Origin: Stenotrophomonas rhizophila
Lineage (GTDB): Bacteria > Pseudomonadota > Gammaproteobacteria > Xanthomonadales > Xanthomonadaceae
DNA: 47,567 nt
Direction: 5' to 3'
NCBI RefSeq assembly: GCF_007667275.1
Contig: NZ_VDQT01000007.1
Location: forward strand, 1-47,567
The notes beneath the pieces were generated by a model that was not told the origin of the DNA, did no database searches, and saw only the letters and a program-made list of their open reading frames with translations. Below, one piece after another: positions 8,121-16,472 of this stretch. A program made the position numbers and the translations under genes. Each line of letters starts with the position of its first letter. Within the stretch, counting starts at the first letter, position 1.

Positions 8121-9209
8121 TTAGTTCTGGACGTTCAGCTCGGTACGACGGTTCTTCTCGCTCTTGCAGGCCGGGAAGGTCTGCGGGGTCTGCTCCAGCG
8201 GACGGCTCTCGCCGTAACCGATCGGACCGGTGAGACGGCTGGCAGCCACGCCGTTCTGGGTCAGATAGTTGTACACCGCGGTCGCACGACGCTCGGACAG
8301 CTTCTGGTTGTAGTCGTCCTTGCCGCACAGGTCGGTGTGGCCAGCCACTTCGACGCGCAGGTCCGGGTAACGAACCAGGATCTGGGTAGCTTCGGACAGG
8401 ATCGCCACGGCGTCCGGACGCAGGTTCGACTTGTCGAAGTCGAAGTTGACGCCCTTCAGGTCGATGGAGACCGGCACCGGGCAACCGTCCGGACCGATGG
8501 TCTGACCCGGCTGCGAATCCGGGCACTTGTCGTCGCAGTTGTTGACGCCGTCGCCGTCGTCATCCAGGTCGGCGCAGCTCGGAGCGGCCGGAGCCGGAGC
8601 AACGACAGCAGCAGTCGGAGCCGGGCCCAGCGGGATCACGACGCCGACCGAGGCCAGCACGTCGCCGAACCAGCTTTCGTCCGGAGCGGAAACGCTCTTG
8701 TCGTCGAAGTCACCGCGGTAGGCCACTTCGGCGCGAACAGCGACGCGCTTTTCGAAGGTGGTCTGCAGGCCGACGCCGAGCTTGGCGGCAAAGTTGCCGT
8801 CCTTGCGCTCACCCGGGCTGTCCGGCGACGGGAAGTTGTTGTATTCCTCTTCCGACTTCTGGTAACCCAGGCCCATCAGCAGGTACGGGTTCCAGCCGCG
8901 GCCTTCGGAGATGAAGTGGCGACGCAGGTCGATCGACGCGCCGTACTGGCTCCAGTTCAGGTCCTGGTTGTCGTCGAAGTTCGGGTTCTGATAGTTCAGC
9001 TCGCCGTCCAGCGACCAGTTGGGGCTGATGAACTTGCCGAGGCCCAGGGTAACGAACGGAGCGTCGTTGGTCAGGCGGTCGCTATCCTGGAAGTTGAAGC
9101 CGGCCGAACCGGTCAGGTACCAGCGGTCATCAAACGACGACTGCGCGGACGCTGCCTGGGCAAACGCCAGGCCGCCCAGCAGTGCGGCAGTGAGGATCTT
9201 CTTGTTCAT
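8121..9209 (-). CDS. OmpA/OprF-family outer membrane protein
   Basis: This 362-residue structural porin links the outer membrane to peptidoglycan. It has a Sec signal peptide (about 1-22), an N-terminal eight-stranded beta-barrel-like region (to about 195), an Ala/Pro linker and an acidic TSP3-like calcium-binding repeat (DDDGDGVNNCDDKCPDS). The C-terminal OmpA domain has NFDFDKSNLRPDA and the peptidoglycan-binding helix NQKLSERRATAVYNYL. Four or more cysteines lie in the linker and OmpA domain. The gene is monocistronic, with its own terminator and a long upstream region, as expected for a highly expressed envelope protein. Codon use is strongly biased. Confidence 0.93.
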   Translation of the reverse strand: MNKKILTAALLGGLAFAQAASAQSSFDDRWYLTGSAGFNFQDSDRLTNDAPFVTLGLGKFISPNWSLDGELNYQNPNFDDNQDLNWSQYGASIDLRRHFISEGRGWNPYLLMGLGYQKSEEEYNNFPSPDSPGERKDGNFAAKLGVGLQTTFEKRVAVRAEVAYRGDFDDKSVSAPDESWFGDVLASVGVVIPLGPAPTAAVVAPAPAAPSCADLDDDGDGVNNCDDKCPDSQPGQTIGPDGCPVPVSIDLKGVNFDFDKSNLRPDAVAILSEATQILVRYPDLRVEVAGHTDLCGKDDYNQKLSERRATAVYNYLTQNGVAASRLTGPIGYGESRPLEQTPQTFPACKSEKNRRTELNVQN

Positions 9210-9310
9210 GTAATACAGCTCCTATTTCGGGGGTATGAAACCGGTAGAGGCATGGGCCAGCACTACTGCGTCGTTTAAGACTGCCGATTCAGCACGCCAC
9301 CGCCGCGAAC

Positions 9311-9341
9311 ATTATGCTCAGGGGAGTGAAGGCGATGTTAA
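9311..9341 (-). promoter_or_regulatory. Possible ompA-family promoter
   Basis: On the minus strand TTAACA (9336-9341) and CATAAT (9311-9316) resemble -35 and -10 boxes, but their spacing is 19 bases, longer than ideal. They would give a leader of about 95 bases. Apart from this and a weak A/T-rich stretch before the next gene, I see nothing gene-like in the 371-base gap 9210-9580. Confidence 0.3.
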
Positions 9342-9580
9342 CGGTCACGTAACATGTGAAATCGACTACCGCGTCTCCGCCGGGACGGCTGGACGCACCC
9401 TATACAGGTTGGTGAATTTCCGCAAGAGCCAACAATGGCAAGGGTTTCAGCCACTTTCCCAAAGAATTCAACGACTCGCCACAGTATTTGATGCAATCCG
9501 ACCCTGTGTCGCGATTCAGCTGAAAAACAGGTTTGAAAACGTCTTTATGATGAACGTGTTCGTCCCCCACAGGAGTCGAT

Positions 9581-10609
9581 ATGAATGCTGTTGGACTGAC
9601 CCGTTACCTGCCCATCGACGACCCCGACGCCCTGCTGGACCTGCAGATTGCTGAACCGGGCGCGCCACAGGGACATGACCTGCTGGTGCGCGTCCAGGCG
9701 GTGTCGGTGAACCCGGTAGACACCAAGCAGCGCGTGCCGCGTGCCGGCGACGTCTCGCCGCCGCGGATCCTTGGTTTTGACGCTTCCGGCATTGTTGAAG
9801 CAGTCGGCGCGCAGGTGTCGGCGTTCGCGCCTGGCGATGAGGTGTATTACGCCGGCGACGTCACCCGCCCGGGCAGCAACGCGCAGCTGCAGTGGGTGGA
9901 CGAGCGTATCGTCGGGCGCAAACCCACCACGCTGGATTTCGCCGAGGCGGCGGCGCTGCCGTTGACCGTGTTGACCGCCTGGGAACTGCTGTTCCAGCGC
10001 ATGCCGCTGCATTTCGACGACCGCCGGCATGTCGGCCAGACCCTGCTGGTGATCGGCGGTGCCGGTGGCGTTGGCTCGATCGCGATCCAGTTGGCGCGGC
10101 ATGCCGGCTTTACCGTGGTGGCCACGGCGTCGCGCGACGCGTCGGCCGAGTGGTGCCTGCGGATGGGCGCCGACCACGTGGTCGACCATCGCCAGCCGCT
10201 GCCGGCGCAGTTGCAGGCGCTGGGCATCGCGCAGGTCGAGGTGGCACTGAACCTGGCCGACACCGACCACTACTGGGAGGTGCTGGGGGAACTGCTTGCA
10301 CCGCAGGGGCATGTCGGACTGGTGGTGGAACCGCGCGCTCCGCTGCGCATCGGCGACCCGTACAAGGCCAAGTGCATCGGCATCCACTGGGAATTCATGT
10401 TCGCGCGTTCGCGCTTCCAGACCGCCGACATGATCGAACAGCACCGCATCCTCAGCCGGGTGGCCAGCCTGGTCGATGCCGGCGAGCTGCGCAGCACCGC
10501 GCATACGTCGCTGGGCACCATCAACGCGCAGAACCTGCGCGAAGCGCACCGCCTGCTGGAAGGCGGTGGCGTCACCGGCAAGCTGGTGCTGTCCGGCTGG
10601 GACGATTGA
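9581..10609 (+). CDS. Zinc-type alcohol dehydrogenase-like / quinone oxidoreductase family protein
   Basis: This 342-residue medium-chain dehydrogenase/reductase is preceded by a good ribosome-binding site (AGGAG, 6 bases before the ATG). The N-terminal GroES-like domain lacks the zinc-ligand cysteines. The NAD(P)-binding site is the glycine-rich GGAGGVGSIAIQLA. This composition places it with zinc-free quinone oxidoreductase-like MDR proteins, which usually use NADPH to reduce quinones or alpha,beta-unsaturated carbonyls. The physiological substrate is not evident. It runs co-directionally into the dienoyl-CoA reductase gene 81 bases downstream, so co-transcription is possible. Confidence 0.85.
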   Translation: MNAVGLTRYLPIDDPDALLDLQIAEPGAPQGHDLLVRVQAVSVNPVDTKQRVPRAGDVSPPRILGFDASGIVEAVGAQVSAFAPGDEVYYAGDVTRPGSNAQLQWVDERIVGRKPTTLDFAEAAALPLTVLTAWELLFQRMPLHFDDRRHVGQTLLVIGGAGGVGSIAIQLARHAGFTVVATASRDASAEWCLRMGADHVVDHRQPLPAQLQALGIAQVEVALNLADTDHYWEVLGELLAPQGHVGLVVEPRAPLRIGDPYKAKCIGIHWEFMFARSRFQTADMIEQHRILSRVASLVDAGELRSTAHTSLGTINAQNLREAHRLLEGGGVTGKLVLSGWDD

Positions 10610-10690
10610 AACGGCGTTGAACCGGGAATCCCCTTGCGTGCAGGGGCATTCCCGGGCACCCTTTGCGCATCCATACGCAAGCGTATCTTC

Positions 10691-12724
10691 ATGTCGCCAG
10701 CCACTGATTCCACCGCCTACCCGCACCTGTTCGCCCCGCTCGACCTGGGCTTCACCACCCTGCGCAACCGCGTCCTGATGGGCTCGATGCATACCGGGCT
10801 GGAAGACCGTGCCAAGGACTTCCCGCGGCTGGCGGCGTACTTCGCCGAGCGCGCAGCGGGCGGGGTCGGGTTGATCGTCACCGGCGGCTATGCGCCCAAC
10901 GTGGTGGGCTGGCTCAAGCCGTTCGGCGGCAAGCTGTCCTGGCCCTGGGAAGTGGGGCCGCACCGCCAGTTGACCAGCGCGGTGCACGCCCATGACGGCA
11001 AGATCTGCCTGCAGCTGCTGCACGCCGGACGCTACGCCTACCACCCCCTGTCGGTGGCGCCGTCGAAGAAGAAGGCCCCGATCAACCCGTTCACCCCGCG
11101 TGCGTTGTCGGCACGGGGCGTGGAGCGGCACATCGCCGATTACGCACGCAGCGCGCGGCTGGCCCGCGAGGCTGGCTACGACGGCGTGGAAGTGATGGGG
11201 TCGGAAGGCTACCTGATCAACGAGTTCATCGCGCCGCGCACCAACCTGCGCAGCGACCGCTGGGGCGGCGATGCCAACCGGCGCATGCAGTTCGCCGTGG
11301 AAATCGTGCGCCGCATCCGCGAAGCCTGCGGCCCGGACTTCATCATCATCTACCGGTTGTCGCTGGTCGACCTGGTCGAAGACGGCAGCAACTGGGAGGA
11401 GATCGTGCAGCAGGCCAGGGCGGTCGAAGCGGCCGGCGCCACCCTGATCAACTCCGGCATCGGCTGGCATGAAGCGCGGGTGCCCACCATCGCCACCTCG
11501 GTGCCGCGCGCGGCATTCGCCGGGGTCACTGCCAAGCTCAAGCCGCACGTACGGGTGCCGGTGATCGCCACCAACCGGATCAACATGCCGGACGTGGCCG
11601 AGCGCATCCTAGCCGGGGGCGGCGCGGACATGGTGTCGCTGGCGCGCCCGTTGCTGGCCGACCCCCAATGGGCGAACAAGGCCCGCGCGGGCCGTGCGCA
11701 CGCGATCAACACCTGCATCGCGTGCAACCAGGCCTGCCTGGACCACGTGTTCGAGAACAAGACCGCCAGCTGCCTGGTCAACCCGCGCGCGGTGCATGAA
11801 ACGGAGCTGGTCTACCGCCCTGCCCTGGTACCGAAGAAGATCGCCGTGGTCGGCGCCGGCCCGGCCGGCCTGGCCGCCGCGACCGTGGCCGCCGAACGTG
11901 GCCATGCGGTGACCCTGTTCGATGCCGGCAGCGAGATCGGCGGTCAGTTCAACGTGGCCAAACGCATTCCGGGCAAGGAAGAATTCCACGAGACCCTGCG
12001 TTACTTCCGCCACAAGCTGGAGGACACCGGGGTGACCGTGAAGCTGGACACCGTGGCGGACGCAGCCACCCTCGGCGGCTTCGATACGGTGGTGGTGGCG
12101 ACCGGCATCACCCCGCGCCAGGTCGATTTTCCCGGTGCCGACCACCCCAAGGTGGTCACCTACCTGGATGTGTTGCTGGGCAAGGTGCAGGTCGGGGCCG
12201 AGGTCGCGATCATCGGTGCCGGCGGGATCGGCTTCGATGTCGGCGAATTCCTGGTCCACGAAGGCCCCTCGTCGGCGCTGGACCCGGCGCGCTGGATGGC
12301 CGAATGGGGCGTGGACCCGACCTTCGAGGCCCGCGGCGCCCTGGCCCGCCCGCAGCCGGAGGCCCCGGCACGGAAGGTCTGGCTGCTGCAGCGGAGCCCG
12401 GGCAAGCCGGGCGCGCGGCTGGGCAAGACCACCGGCTGGATCCACCGCGCCACGCTCAAGGCAAAGGGCGTGAAGATGCTCGGCGGTGTCGAGTATCTGG
12501 GCGTGGACGACAATGGCCTGCGGATCCGCATCGACGGCCAGGAGCAGACGCTGCCGGTCAGCCACGTGGTGATCTGTGCCGGCCAGGAACCGCGTCGCGA
12601 CCTGCACGCTGCGCTGCTGGCGGCCGGCGTGGACGCGCACCTGATCGGCGGCGCGGACGTTGCCGCCGAGCTGGACGCGAAACGCGCCATCAACCAGGGC
12701 AGCCGCCTAGCGGCCGCCCTGTAA
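10691..12724 (+). CDS. fadH: NADPH-dependent 2,4-dienoyl-CoA reductase
   Basis: The enzyme reduces 2,4-dienoyl-CoA to trans-3-enoyl-CoA in beta-oxidation of unsaturated fatty acids. The 677 residues from ATG 10691 match the family; an upstream in-frame extension to 10634 looks non-coding. An Old Yellow Enzyme-like TIM barrel binding FMN comes first (to about 370, with GSEGYLINEF). It is followed by a 4Fe-4S cysteine cluster (CIACNQACLDH, then a fourth Cys in ASCLVNP) and a FAD/NAD(P)H-binding disulfide-oxidoreductase-type domain starting at VVGAGPAGLAAA with a second GAGGIGFDVGEFL motif. All cofactor motifs look intact. Confidence 0.93.
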   Translation: MSPATDSTAYPHLFAPLDLGFTTLRNRVLMGSMHTGLEDRAKDFPRLAAYFAERAAGGVGLIVTGGYAPNVVGWLKPFGGKLSWPWEVGPHRQLTSAVHAHDGKICLQLLHAGRYAYHPLSVAPSKKKAPINPFTPRALSARGVERHIADYARSARLAREAGYDGVEVMGSEGYLINEFIAPRTNLRSDRWGGDANRRMQFAVEIVRRIREACGPDFIIIYRLSLVDLVEDGSNWEEIVQQARAVEAAGATLINSGIGWHEARVPTIATSVPRAAFAGVTAKLKPHVRVPVIATNRINMPDVAERILAGGGADMVSLARPLLADPQWANKARAGRAHAINTCIACNQACLDHVFENKTASCLVNPRAVHETELVYRPALVPKKIAVVGAGPAGLAAATVAAERGHAVTLFDAGSEIGGQFNVAKRIPGKEEFHETLRYFRHKLEDTGVTVKLDTVADAATLGGFDTVVVATGITPRQVDFPGADHPKVVTYLDVLLGKVQVGAEVAIIGAGGIGFDVGEFLVHEGPSSALDPARWMAEWGVDPTFEARGALARPQPEAPARKVWLLQRSPGKPGARLGKTTGWIHRATLKAKGVKMLGGVEYLGVDDNGLRIRIDGQEQTLPVSHVVICAGQEPRRDLHAALLAAGVDAHLIGGADVAAELDAKRAINQGSRLAAAL

Positions 12725-12731
12725 CCCGTGT

Positions 12732-12806
12732 GCCGGCCAACGGCCGGCGCTACCTCGTGCGGTGAAATGTACCGGTCCTGGACCGGTAGCGCCGGCCGTT
12801 GGCCAG
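12732..12806. repeat. Inverted pair of GTAG palindromes
   Basis: A reverse copy (12732-12753, stem GCCGGCC/GGCCGGC, ending CTAC) and a forward copy (12786-12806, starting GTAG) face each other across about 32 bases. They start 8 bases after the fadH stop codon, so they lie in its 3' untranslated region. The rest of the gap to 13094 shows no gene and no clear terminator. Confidence 0.75.
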
Positions 12807-13094
12807 CCCTCGCAGACCCAATCACTGCACCTGAACAGGGCTTTCGGCATTCCTACTGAACCTGAATGTCAAGCCTTTCGATTCAGGATGCATTGCGAAA
12901 TCCCCCCCTATCGTGCGCCGACTTTCCCGCTCACCACCCAGTTCGAGTGAGCGCGCGGCCCCCGACTTCTTTGGGTGCCGCTCCCGGGCGGCCCCGATGG
13001 CCGCCTCCCCATGACGCCAAGCAGTACCTTCACGCCCCCGTCCCCACACTCGGACGGAGCAGCCAGGTGCGGCCCATACGGAGCAAGGAGATTT

Positions 13095-13553
13095 ATGAAA
13101 CTGGCCTGGATACTCTGGCTGTCGCAGTTGTTGCCGCAGCCGGCCGCCGATTCGTTGTGCCTGAGCACGACCGTCTACCTCGAAGCGCGTGACCAGACCC
13201 TGCGCGGCCAGCAAGCCGTCGCGGAAGTGGCGTTGCGCCGCCTCGACAGCGGCCTGTGGGGCGACTCGATGTGCAAGGTGGTCACTGCACGCAAGCAGTT
13301 CGCGCCGACCATCGTCGCCCCCGGCACCCAGCTGGGCAACAGCGACGCCTGGGAAGAAGCCATGAGCGTGGCCTTCGACGCCGAGCGCAACTGGGCGCTG
13401 CCGGTGGGCGAGCGCAAGGAGATCGTGCCCGGCGCCAGCCACTTCGCCGCGCTGTCGATCGCCAGCCCCAGCTGGCGCAACGCCTACCAGGTGGCCACGA
13501 TCGGCGACCACACGTTCTACCGCGTGCAGAAACTCAAGCCGCGCGCGTCGTAA
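13095..13553 (+). CDS. SleB-like cell wall hydrolase
   Basis: This 152-residue protein starts at ATG 13095 behind AAGGAG (13085-13090); a longer frame from 12975 has no ribosome-binding site. A short hydrophobic N-terminus (about 1-19) is probably a signal sequence. The rest matches the Hydrolase_2/SleB fold: LSTTVYLEARDQTLRGQQAVAEVALRR contains the putative catalytic Glu (YLEAR), and a conserved C-terminal HTFYR follows. SleB relatives in non-sporulating Gram-negative bacteria probably act on peptidoglycan. The lytic specificity here is inferred from the family only. Confidence 0.82.
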   Translation: MKLAWILWLSQLLPQPAADSLCLSTTVYLEARDQTLRGQQAVAEVALRRLDSGLWGDSMCKVVTARKQFAPTIVAPGTQLGNSDAWEEAMSVAFDAERNWALPVGERKEIVPGASHFAALSIASPSWRNAYQVATIGDHTFYRVQKLKPRAS

Positions 13554-13642
13554 CGATCTGTTACGGGCATACCGTTGAGGATGCGGGGCCGGCTCTGGAA
13601 TAGTGTGCCGTTGCCCAACCTTCCATCTTCACGGAGTTCCGC

Positions 13643-14254
13643 ATGAAGCTGTACAGCAAGCCCGGTGCCTGTTCCACCGCCGACCATATCGCCCTGCAGT
13701 GGACCGGTCAGCCGTTCGAGGTCGAACTGCTCGACAAGGACACCATGAAGGCCCCGGCCTACCTGGCGATCAATCCAAGCGGCGCGGTGCCGGCGATCGT
13801 CGACGGCAGCTTCGTGCTGACCCAGAACGCGGCGATCATGGGCTACATCGCCGACAGCTTTCCGCAGGCCGGCCTTGCCGGCGACGGCAGTCCGCAGCAG
13901 CGCGCCGAAGCCAACCGCTGGCTTGCCTTCGTGAATTCGGACCTGCATCCCGCATTCACCCCCCTGTTCGGACCGGGCCGCTTCATCGATGATGAAGGCC
14001 AGTACGATGCGGTGCGCGATGCAGCACGCAAGCGCCTGCGCGGCCTGTTCGAAACCGCCAACCGCCAGCTCGCCGACAAGCCCTGGCTGGCCGGCTTCCG
14101 CAGCTACGCCGACCCGTACTTCTACATCACCCTGCGCTGGGCGGCGGGCGCAAAGATCGACCTGAGCGGCCTGGACAACCTGGCCGCGTTCAAGACCCGC
14201 ATGGAAGCCGATGCCGGCGTGCAGGCGGCCCTGAAGGCCGAAGGCCTGCACTGA
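13643..14254 (+). CDS. Glutathione S-transferase, beta class-like
   Basis: This 203-residue cytosolic enzyme conjugates or reduces substrates with glutathione. The N-terminal thioredoxin-fold domain starts MKLYSKPGACS, with Cys10 at the place of the catalytic cysteine of bacterial beta-class enzymes. The cis-proline motif is in GAVPAIV and the glutathione-contacting Gln-Asn-Ala is in LTQNAAIMGYIAD. An all-helical C-terminal domain follows with the conserved ADPYFY. The upstream leader carries a GGAG-type ribosome-binding site. No operon partner is evident. Confidence 0.88.
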   Translation: MKLYSKPGACSTADHIALQWTGQPFEVELLDKDTMKAPAYLAINPSGAVPAIVDGSFVLTQNAAIMGYIADSFPQAGLAGDGSPQQRAEANRWLAFVNSDLHPAFTPLFGPGRFIDDEGQYDAVRDAARKRLRGLFETANRQLADKPWLAGFRSYADPYFYITLRWAAGAKIDLSGLDNLAAFKTRMEADAGVQAALKAEGLH

Positions 14255-14261
14255 GAATGGC

Positions 14262-14411
14262 GTAGAGCCGGGCTCTGCCCGGCTTGCGCTTCAGCGCATG
14301 GCGTAGAGCCGGGCTCTGCCCGGCTGGCGTTTCAGCGAATGGCGTAGAGCCGGGCTCTGCCCGGCTGGCGCTTCGCCCGGCATCGCGCAGCCACGCAGGG
14401 CGTGGCTCTAC
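14262..14411. repeat. Three tandem 41-base GTAG repeats plus an inverted copy
   Basis: GTAG heads occur at 14262, 14303 and 14344, exactly 41 bases apart. Each is followed by the same stem AGCCGGGC/GCCCGGCT and a nearly identical 15-base linker. The three units form a true head-to-tail tandem array. A fourth, reverse copy with a different stem (GCCACG/CGTGGC, ending CTAC) closes the array at 14390-14411, directly before the next gene's stop codon. Confidence 0.85.
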
Positions 14412-14427
14412 GTTTTCCCGATGGCGG

Positions 14428-14922
14428 TCAGACCGCTTCGGGCTGGCTGCTGAGCAGGGCGCGGGTCTCTTCGAGCCAGCGGTTGGCCAGCGCCGGGCTC
14501 TTGGCCTTGGACACCGCGGCGGCCATTTCCGGCCACAGTTTCTCCAGCCCGGCCGCGTCGGTGCAGCGTTCGATCTTGAGCTGCATGAAGTAACCCTTCA
14601 GGCCAAGGTGCCTGCGCACCGATTCGCTCATCCAGTCATACAGCTGCTTGTACAGCGCCGGGTCCTGTTCGCGCCCGGCGGTCAGCGCGCGCGGCGCCGC
14701 CGGTGCCAACGCACCGCCGACGATCTCGATCAGCCCCATCTCCTGCAGCTGTGCCAGCGCGTCGTCCGGCGCGCGCAGCCCGGGCAGCATCGCGGTCAAT
14801 TCATTGTCATCGCGCTGACCATCGACCATCAGCAGGATGGAGCGCAGCCCCGGCAGCAGCCGGCGCGCGCGGTCTTCGATTTCCTGACGGCCAGCGGCCG
14901 TCTTGGCATGGATGTACGCCAT
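14428..14922 (-). CDS. Conserved hypothetical protein
   Basis: The 164-residue product starts at ATG 14922 behind AGGGGAAAC; the open frame to 15219 adds Arg/Gly-rich sequence that looks untranslated. The N-terminal half (about 1-75) reads as helices with the pattern RSILLMVDGQRDDNELTAMLPGL and LQEMGLIEI, which looks like a small winged-helix-like domain seen in several proteobacterial unknowns. The C-terminal half is helical with Trp and Lys-Ala repeats. There is no signal peptide or membrane segment. I do not recognise a function. It marks the left side of the low-G+C exporter locus. Confidence 0.7.
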   Translation of the reverse strand: MAYIHAKTAAGRQEIEDRARRLLPGLRSILLMVDGQRDDNELTAMLPGLRAPDDALAQLQEMGLIEIVGGALAPAAPRALTAGREQDPALYKQLYDWMSESVRRHLGLKGYFMQLKIERCTDAAGLEKLWPEMAAAVSKAKSPALANRWLEETRALLSSQPEAV

Positions 14923-15236
14923 GTTTGTTTCCCCTGTTGCCTTTGCTGCACGCAGGATCGCCTGACATCGCGGCAGCCCCTGCGCCCCCTTGCGTTCGTT
15001 GCCCGCGCGCGCCATCCCCGGCGCATCCCGCGTCCTGCAACGATAACCCGCCCAGCTTACCCGAGCCGCCCCCCGGCCTGTAACGCACTGCAGCATCCGC
15101 CGCCAGCGGCCGCGGAGCGGCCCCTCGACGGCCAGGACCGCGGCCCTGCGGCCCGGCAGAGGCGTGCCGCCTCTTGAATCAGGGTCCGGATCAGCGCGGG
15201 TAGGAGGTAAACCGTACATCGCTCAACCGCGGTGGA

Positions 15237-16472
15237 TCAGCTGCCAATTCTCCCTGTCAACGAGTACAGCGGCTCTAATATCCACTCATAGATTCGGCGC
15301 CGCTCTCCCATGATGTCAGCCTCAAGCCTCATCCCCGGCTTGAGCGCTTCAGGCTTTCCATACGCGAGTACGCTCTGACGGTTTAGCGAGACTATCACCC
15401 GATATACCGGATCCCCTGGTCCACTATCGGTCGAGAGAGCGCTATGGGAAACCAGTACGACGACTCCCTCGTGACTTCCGAACCTCTGGTAAGGGTAAGC
15501 CTGATATCGCAACAGCACACGATCGCCAGGTTTGACGAACCCCACAGCAGCGCTTGGTACAAGCAACTGTGCCCGCAACGAGGAACCTCTCGGCAGCAAG
15601 GTGAGTATTGGCTGTCCCGCTTGCACTGACCGTCCCGCTTCGACGAGATGACTTGCAACAAGACCAGCAACAGGGGCGCGCAGCAGCAACTCGCCCTGCG
15701 CCTCAATCTGCACCGCCTCCTGTCTAAGTGCAGCCTCTTCGCGCGCGGCTGCAGCTCGAGCCGCACGACGTGCCTCTGGAACCTCCGCCAAAGCCTGCTC
15801 CAACTGCATGAGGTTCCGTCGCATAGAGGCTTCCTGCCGCTGCAGTGCTTGTTTGGCATTGAGCAGCTCGAGCACGGCCTGCTCCTGCTCGTCTCGTTGA
15901 ACCAAGCTCACGTACTGCTGATCCGCCACCAGCCGATAGCGCTGTAAAGTTTCACGGGCGATGCGGACCTGCTCGCCACGTGTGCGGACCTCGCGCTCAA
16001 TCTGAGAAATCTCACGAATCAGAGCGTTACGCTGCTTCCATATTCCCGACTGCTGCACTCGAAATTGCTGGTCCTGAGAGTCCTGCAGAGCCTTATGGCT
16101 ATCTAACCGCAGGTGCTGGCCACTGCGCATTTCCTTCAACGCATCATCTCCAGCAGCCGTGACGCGAGGAGACTGGAAAAGAAGAAGCGATGCCTCACGC
16201 TCAACGCGATCCCCTTCCTGCGCATACAGTGCCGCAACTATGCCCGACGATGGCGCAAACACAGTTGAAAGGCCAAGATCCGGCACCAGCACTCCAGATA
16301 CCCGCGACCTGCGCGTGTAATCGCCAAACGCTATGAAACCCAAAACTGTGGCTGCGGCAATGCCCCCGAGAATGGCCAACACCCATAGCCGCACAGGTTG
16401 CGCCAGCGCAATACCGCCCAGCCAGCTAGCCCGCTTTGCCTCGACAGCCTCACGACGGAACAGTCCGTTCAT
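15237..16472 (-). CDS. HlyD/CvaA-like membrane fusion protein of a bacteriocin exporter
   Basis: This 411-residue periplasmic adaptor would link the C39-peptidase ABC transporter to an outer-membrane TolC. It has one N-terminal transmembrane helix (about 27-50). A lipoyl-like half motif follows (GIVAALYAQEGDRVEREASLL), then a long coiled coil (about 110-265), a second lipoyl half (LLRAPVAGLVASHLVEAGRSVQAGQPILTLLP) and a beta-barrel C-terminus. The start at 16472 overlaps the exporter stop as ATGA, implying translational coupling; an ATG at 16484 is less likely. No tolC gene lies nearby, so a chromosomal TolC is presumed. G+C is visibly lower than in flanking genes. Confidence 0.88.
   Translation of the reverse strand: MNGLFRREAVEAKRASWLGGIALAQPVRLWVLAILGGIAAATVLGFIAFGDYTRRSRVSGVLVPDLGLSTVFAPSSGIVAALYAQEGDRVEREASLLLFQSPRVTAAGDDALKEMRSGQHLRLDSHKALQDSQDQQFRVQQSGIWKQRNALIREISQIEREVRTRGEQVRIARETLQRYRLVADQQYVSLVQRDEQEQAVLELLNAKQALQRQEASMRRNLMQLEQALAEVPEARRAARAAAAREEAALRQEAVQIEAQGELLLRAPVAGLVASHLVEAGRSVQAGQPILTLLPRGSSLRAQLLVPSAAVGFVKPGDRVLLRYQAYPYQRFGSHEGVVVLVSHSALSTDSGPGDPVYRVIVSLNRQSVLAYGKPEALKPGMRLEADIMGERRRIYEWILEPLYSLTGRIGS

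Noticed and set aside
9235..9654. 139-codon frame running from the ompA upstream region into the MDR gene
   Set aside because: It overlaps the start of a well-supported gene in another frame and has no ribosome-binding site or family resemblance.
12975..13094. N-terminal extension of the SleB-like protein
   Set aside because: The ATG at 13095 has a strong ribosome-binding site and begins a plausible signal sequence; the upstream part is Pro/Arg-rich and not conserved-looking.
14262..14411. A CRISPR-like array, considered because of the regular 41-base spacing
   Set aside because: Only three units exist, the linkers are nearly identical instead of unique, and the repeated part is a known type of GTAG palindrome. 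No cas genes are present.
15150..15236. A terminator for the exporter operon at 15158-15174
   Set aside because: The 7-bp stem has no T-run in the minus direction, so I do not call it a terminator; the true end of this transcript is not visible.
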